Positions 6,183 to 7,843 of a stretch of DNA of 7,843 nucleotides are shown piece after piece. Both the position numbers and the translations under genes were made by a program. Positions within the stretch are counted from its first letter, which is position 1, and the number at the start of each line of letters is the position of its first letter. The DNA comes from Frankiales bacterium (GTDB taxonomy: Bacteria; Actinomycetota; Actinomycetes; Mycobacteriales; SCTD01): NCBI GenBank assembly GCA_025464915.1, contig JAODNF010000202.1:1-7843 (forward strand), given 5' to 3'. The notes beneath the pieces were generated by a model. That model saw only the letters and a program-made list of their open reading frames with translations, was not told the origin of the DNA and made no database searches.

Positions 6183-7843
6183 ATGGAGCCCAACGTCCTC
6201 TCGCGCCGCATCGAGCAGCTCGCGGCGGAGGCCGGCGACGAACCCGCGGCCTCGCCCGCGACCGGCACGGCGACGCTGGCCGCCGTCCGCGGGGAGATCG
6301 CCGCGCTGCGCGCCGACCTGGTCTCGCTGCGCGGTGAGCTGGGCTCGGTGCGCACCGACGTCGACGGGATGGCAGGGCGCCTGACCGGTGCGGTCGCGGC
6401 GTCCCGCACCGAGACGGGGACCCTCGCGCGCCGGGTCGCCGACCTCGTGAACCGCGTCGACGTCGTCGGCGGTCGCGTCGAGGACGTCAAGAACGACCTC
6501 CCCGTGCTGTCGCGCGAGGTCAAGGACGGCCTCGAGCTCGTCCCGATCCGCACCGGCGCCAAGCTCGACGAGCTGTCCGGCAAGCTCGCCGACTCCGTCG
6601 GTACCCGGGTCGAGGCGGTGTCGGCCGAGGTCCGTCGCACGGTCGGCGCCGCGCTCGAGAAGCAGACCGACTCCGCGGCAGCGACCCAGTCGGCGTTCGC
6701 GGACGCCCGGTCCTCGCTCGAGTCGCGCCTCGCCGTCCTCGAGGAGTCCCTCGACGCCCTGTCGGAGCGGATGGAGGCGAGCGCGCGTGAGGGCCAGGTC
6801 AGCACCCGTGACCAGCTCCGCGACATGGCCGCGACCCTGACCTCGGTCGAGCAGAAGGTCGAGGCCGTCTCCGGCGAGCAGGTCGAGCGCATCGTCGCGC
6901 GGCTGCGCGACGTCACCGAGTCGAGGCTGGACAGCCTCACGACGCAGCTGGTCGACGCGACCCGCCAGCGCAACGAGCAGCTGCGCCGCGAGCTGCTCGA
7001 CGTCCTCACCCGCGCCGGTGCCGAGCAGGAGGCGACGCGCAACCAGGTCGCCATGCTGGTCGAGGCCGTCAAGGACGCCGGACGCGAGCAGGCGATGGCC
7101 ACGATGGCGGTCGACGCCCGCATCGCCACGGCCCTCGCCGCCGTGCGCGAGGAGATCACCACCGAGCTCGACGACGTCGCCGAGCGGCTCCTCCTGACGG
7201 TCTCCGACATGTCGACGGCTCAGGCGGCCCGCGACGAGCAGGTCGCGGCCCGTGGTGACGCGCTGCAGGAGTCGGTCGAGAGCGCCGCCGCGGCCCTGCG
7301 CACGCAGACCGTGGCCGCGCTCGACGCCATCCGTGAGGACGTCGCCACCGAAATCGGCACCCTGCGTCCGCGGGTGGAGGAGGTCGTTGCCTCGACCGCG
7401 GCCGCCGCCGCGTCCGAGGCCGCGGCGCGTGCCGAGCTGCAGGTCGCCCTCGACGGCGTGCGCGAACGGGTCGCCATCGCCGTCAGCGCCTCCGCCGAGT
7501 CCGTCCGGGCCGCCCTGGACGAGTCGTCGGGCACCTTCGCCGAGACCGCCCGCAGCCACCACGAGGCCCTCCTCGACCGGCTCGAGGACCACCACGGCAG
7601 CACGTCCAAGCGACTCGCCGACGTCTCGGCGCACGCGCTGTCGAGCGTCGCCGCGACCCGCGACACGGGGGAGCGGCTGGCGGCGCTGACCACCGCCCTG
7701 GACGACGTGCGCCGCTCCGTCGAGGCCCTGCAGGGCGACTGGCCGGCCCGCGTCGACCAGGCCAGCGCGGCCGCGAAGGCCGCGACGGACGCCACGCTCA
7801 CCGATGTGCGCGCCGAGATCCGCAGCCAGCTCGACGCGGTCAT
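6183..7843 (+). CDS. Long Ala/Glu/Arg-rich coiled-coil protein, 3' end beyond the window
   Basis: An open frame of at least 553 codons that runs off the right edge, so the C-terminus is unseen. ATG 6183 is the first possible start after the in-frame fbiC stop and begins MEPNVLSRRIEQLAAEAG. I recognise no catalytic domain. Nearly the whole visible protein is predicted helix: continuous A/E/R/D/L/V sequence with heptad-like hydrophobic spacing, almost no proline after about residue 30, no cysteine and a single Trp (520). There is no signal peptide or membrane segment. A loosely recurring motif L-x-x-[VI]-R-x-x-[IV] appears at about residues 32, 318, 380, 423, 506 and 539. Only about two dozen codons end in A or T, so the frame is strongly coding. 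It resembles long cytoskeletal or scaffold coiled coils and apolipoprotein-like helical repeats, but similarity to a named family is not established. Its place 9 bp after fbiC suggests shared transcription, not a shared function. Confidence 0.85.
   Translation, partial: MEPNVLSRRIEQLAAEAGDEPAASPATGTATLAAVRGEIAALRADLVSLRGELGSVRTDVDGMAGRLTGAVAASRTETGTLARRVADLVNRVDVVGGRVEDVKNDLPVLSREVKDGLELVPIRTGAKLDELSGKLADSVGTRVEAVSAEVRRTVGAALEKQTDSAAATQSAFADARSSLESRLAVLEESLDALSERMEASAREGQVSTRDQLRDMAATLTSVEQKVEAVSGEQVERIVARLRDVTESRLDSLTTQLVDATRQRNEQLRRELLDVLTRAGAEQEATRNQVAMLVEAVKDAGREQAMATMAVDARIATALAAVREEITTELDDVAERLLLTVSDMSTAQAARDEQVAARGDALQESVESAAAALRTQTVAALDAIREDVATEIGTLRPRVEEVVASTAAAAASEAAARAELQVALDGVRERVAIAVSASAESVRAALDESSGTFAETARSHHEALLDRLEDHHGSTSKRLADVSAHALSSVAATRDTGERLAALTTALDDVRRSVEALQGDWPARVDQASAAAKAATDATLTDVRAEIRSQLDAV

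Noticed and set aside
5649..7634. A 661-codon open frame on the minus strand across the end of fbiC and the coiled-coil gene
   Set aside because: It overlaps the conserved CofH half of fbiC. Its third codon positions fall on the first positions of the plus-strand frame, which shows the expected strong G/C third-position bias. The Arg/Gly/Asp-rich translation is typical of a shadow frame.

Overview
The window is very GC-rich. Its convincing genes end about 95% of codons in G or C, use GTG and TTG as well as ATG starts, and include a full coenzyme F420 biosynthesis set in the actinobacterial form: FbiB with a C-terminal nitroreductase-fold domain, and FbiC as a CofG-CofH fusion. It therefore comes from an actinomycete (Actinomycetota). 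I cannot fix the genus. I see no insertion sequences, tRNA or rRNA genes, CRISPR arrays or phage genes.

Layout, left to right. Bases 10-909 (+) encode an AlkA-type DNA-3-methyladenine glycosylase, possibly missing a few N-terminal codons. After a 116-bp gap with a long inverted repeat and a short tandem repeat comes a 63-aa alanine-rich protein of unknown function (1026-1217, +). A hairpin at 1246-1278 separates it from the convergent fbiA-fbiB operon on the minus strand (fbiA 3497-2574, fbiB 2581-1301, overlapping by 8 bp). A 219-bp intergenic region holds the divergent starts of fbiA and fbiC. fbiC (3717-6173, +) is followed after only 9 bp, in the same reading frame, by a long coiled-coil protein gene (6183 onward, +) that runs off the right edge.

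How the genes work together. FbiC makes the deazaflavin chromophore Fo. FbiA transfers a phosphoenolpyruvate- or phospholactate-derived group to Fo from a GMP-activated donor. FbiB then reduces the product and adds glutamates to give F420-n. The guanylyltransferase that makes the donor (FbiD/CofC) is not in the window. The glycosylase, the 63-aa protein and the coiled-coil protein have no evident catalytic part in F420 synthesis.

The most interesting points are the uncharacterised coiled-coil protein attached to fbiC, and a recurring layout in which a -10-like hexamer ends exactly 7 nt before the start codon of four genes, as expected for leaderless mRNAs. Nothing here is clearly a new multi-gene system; most of the window is a known pathway with poorly described neighbours.
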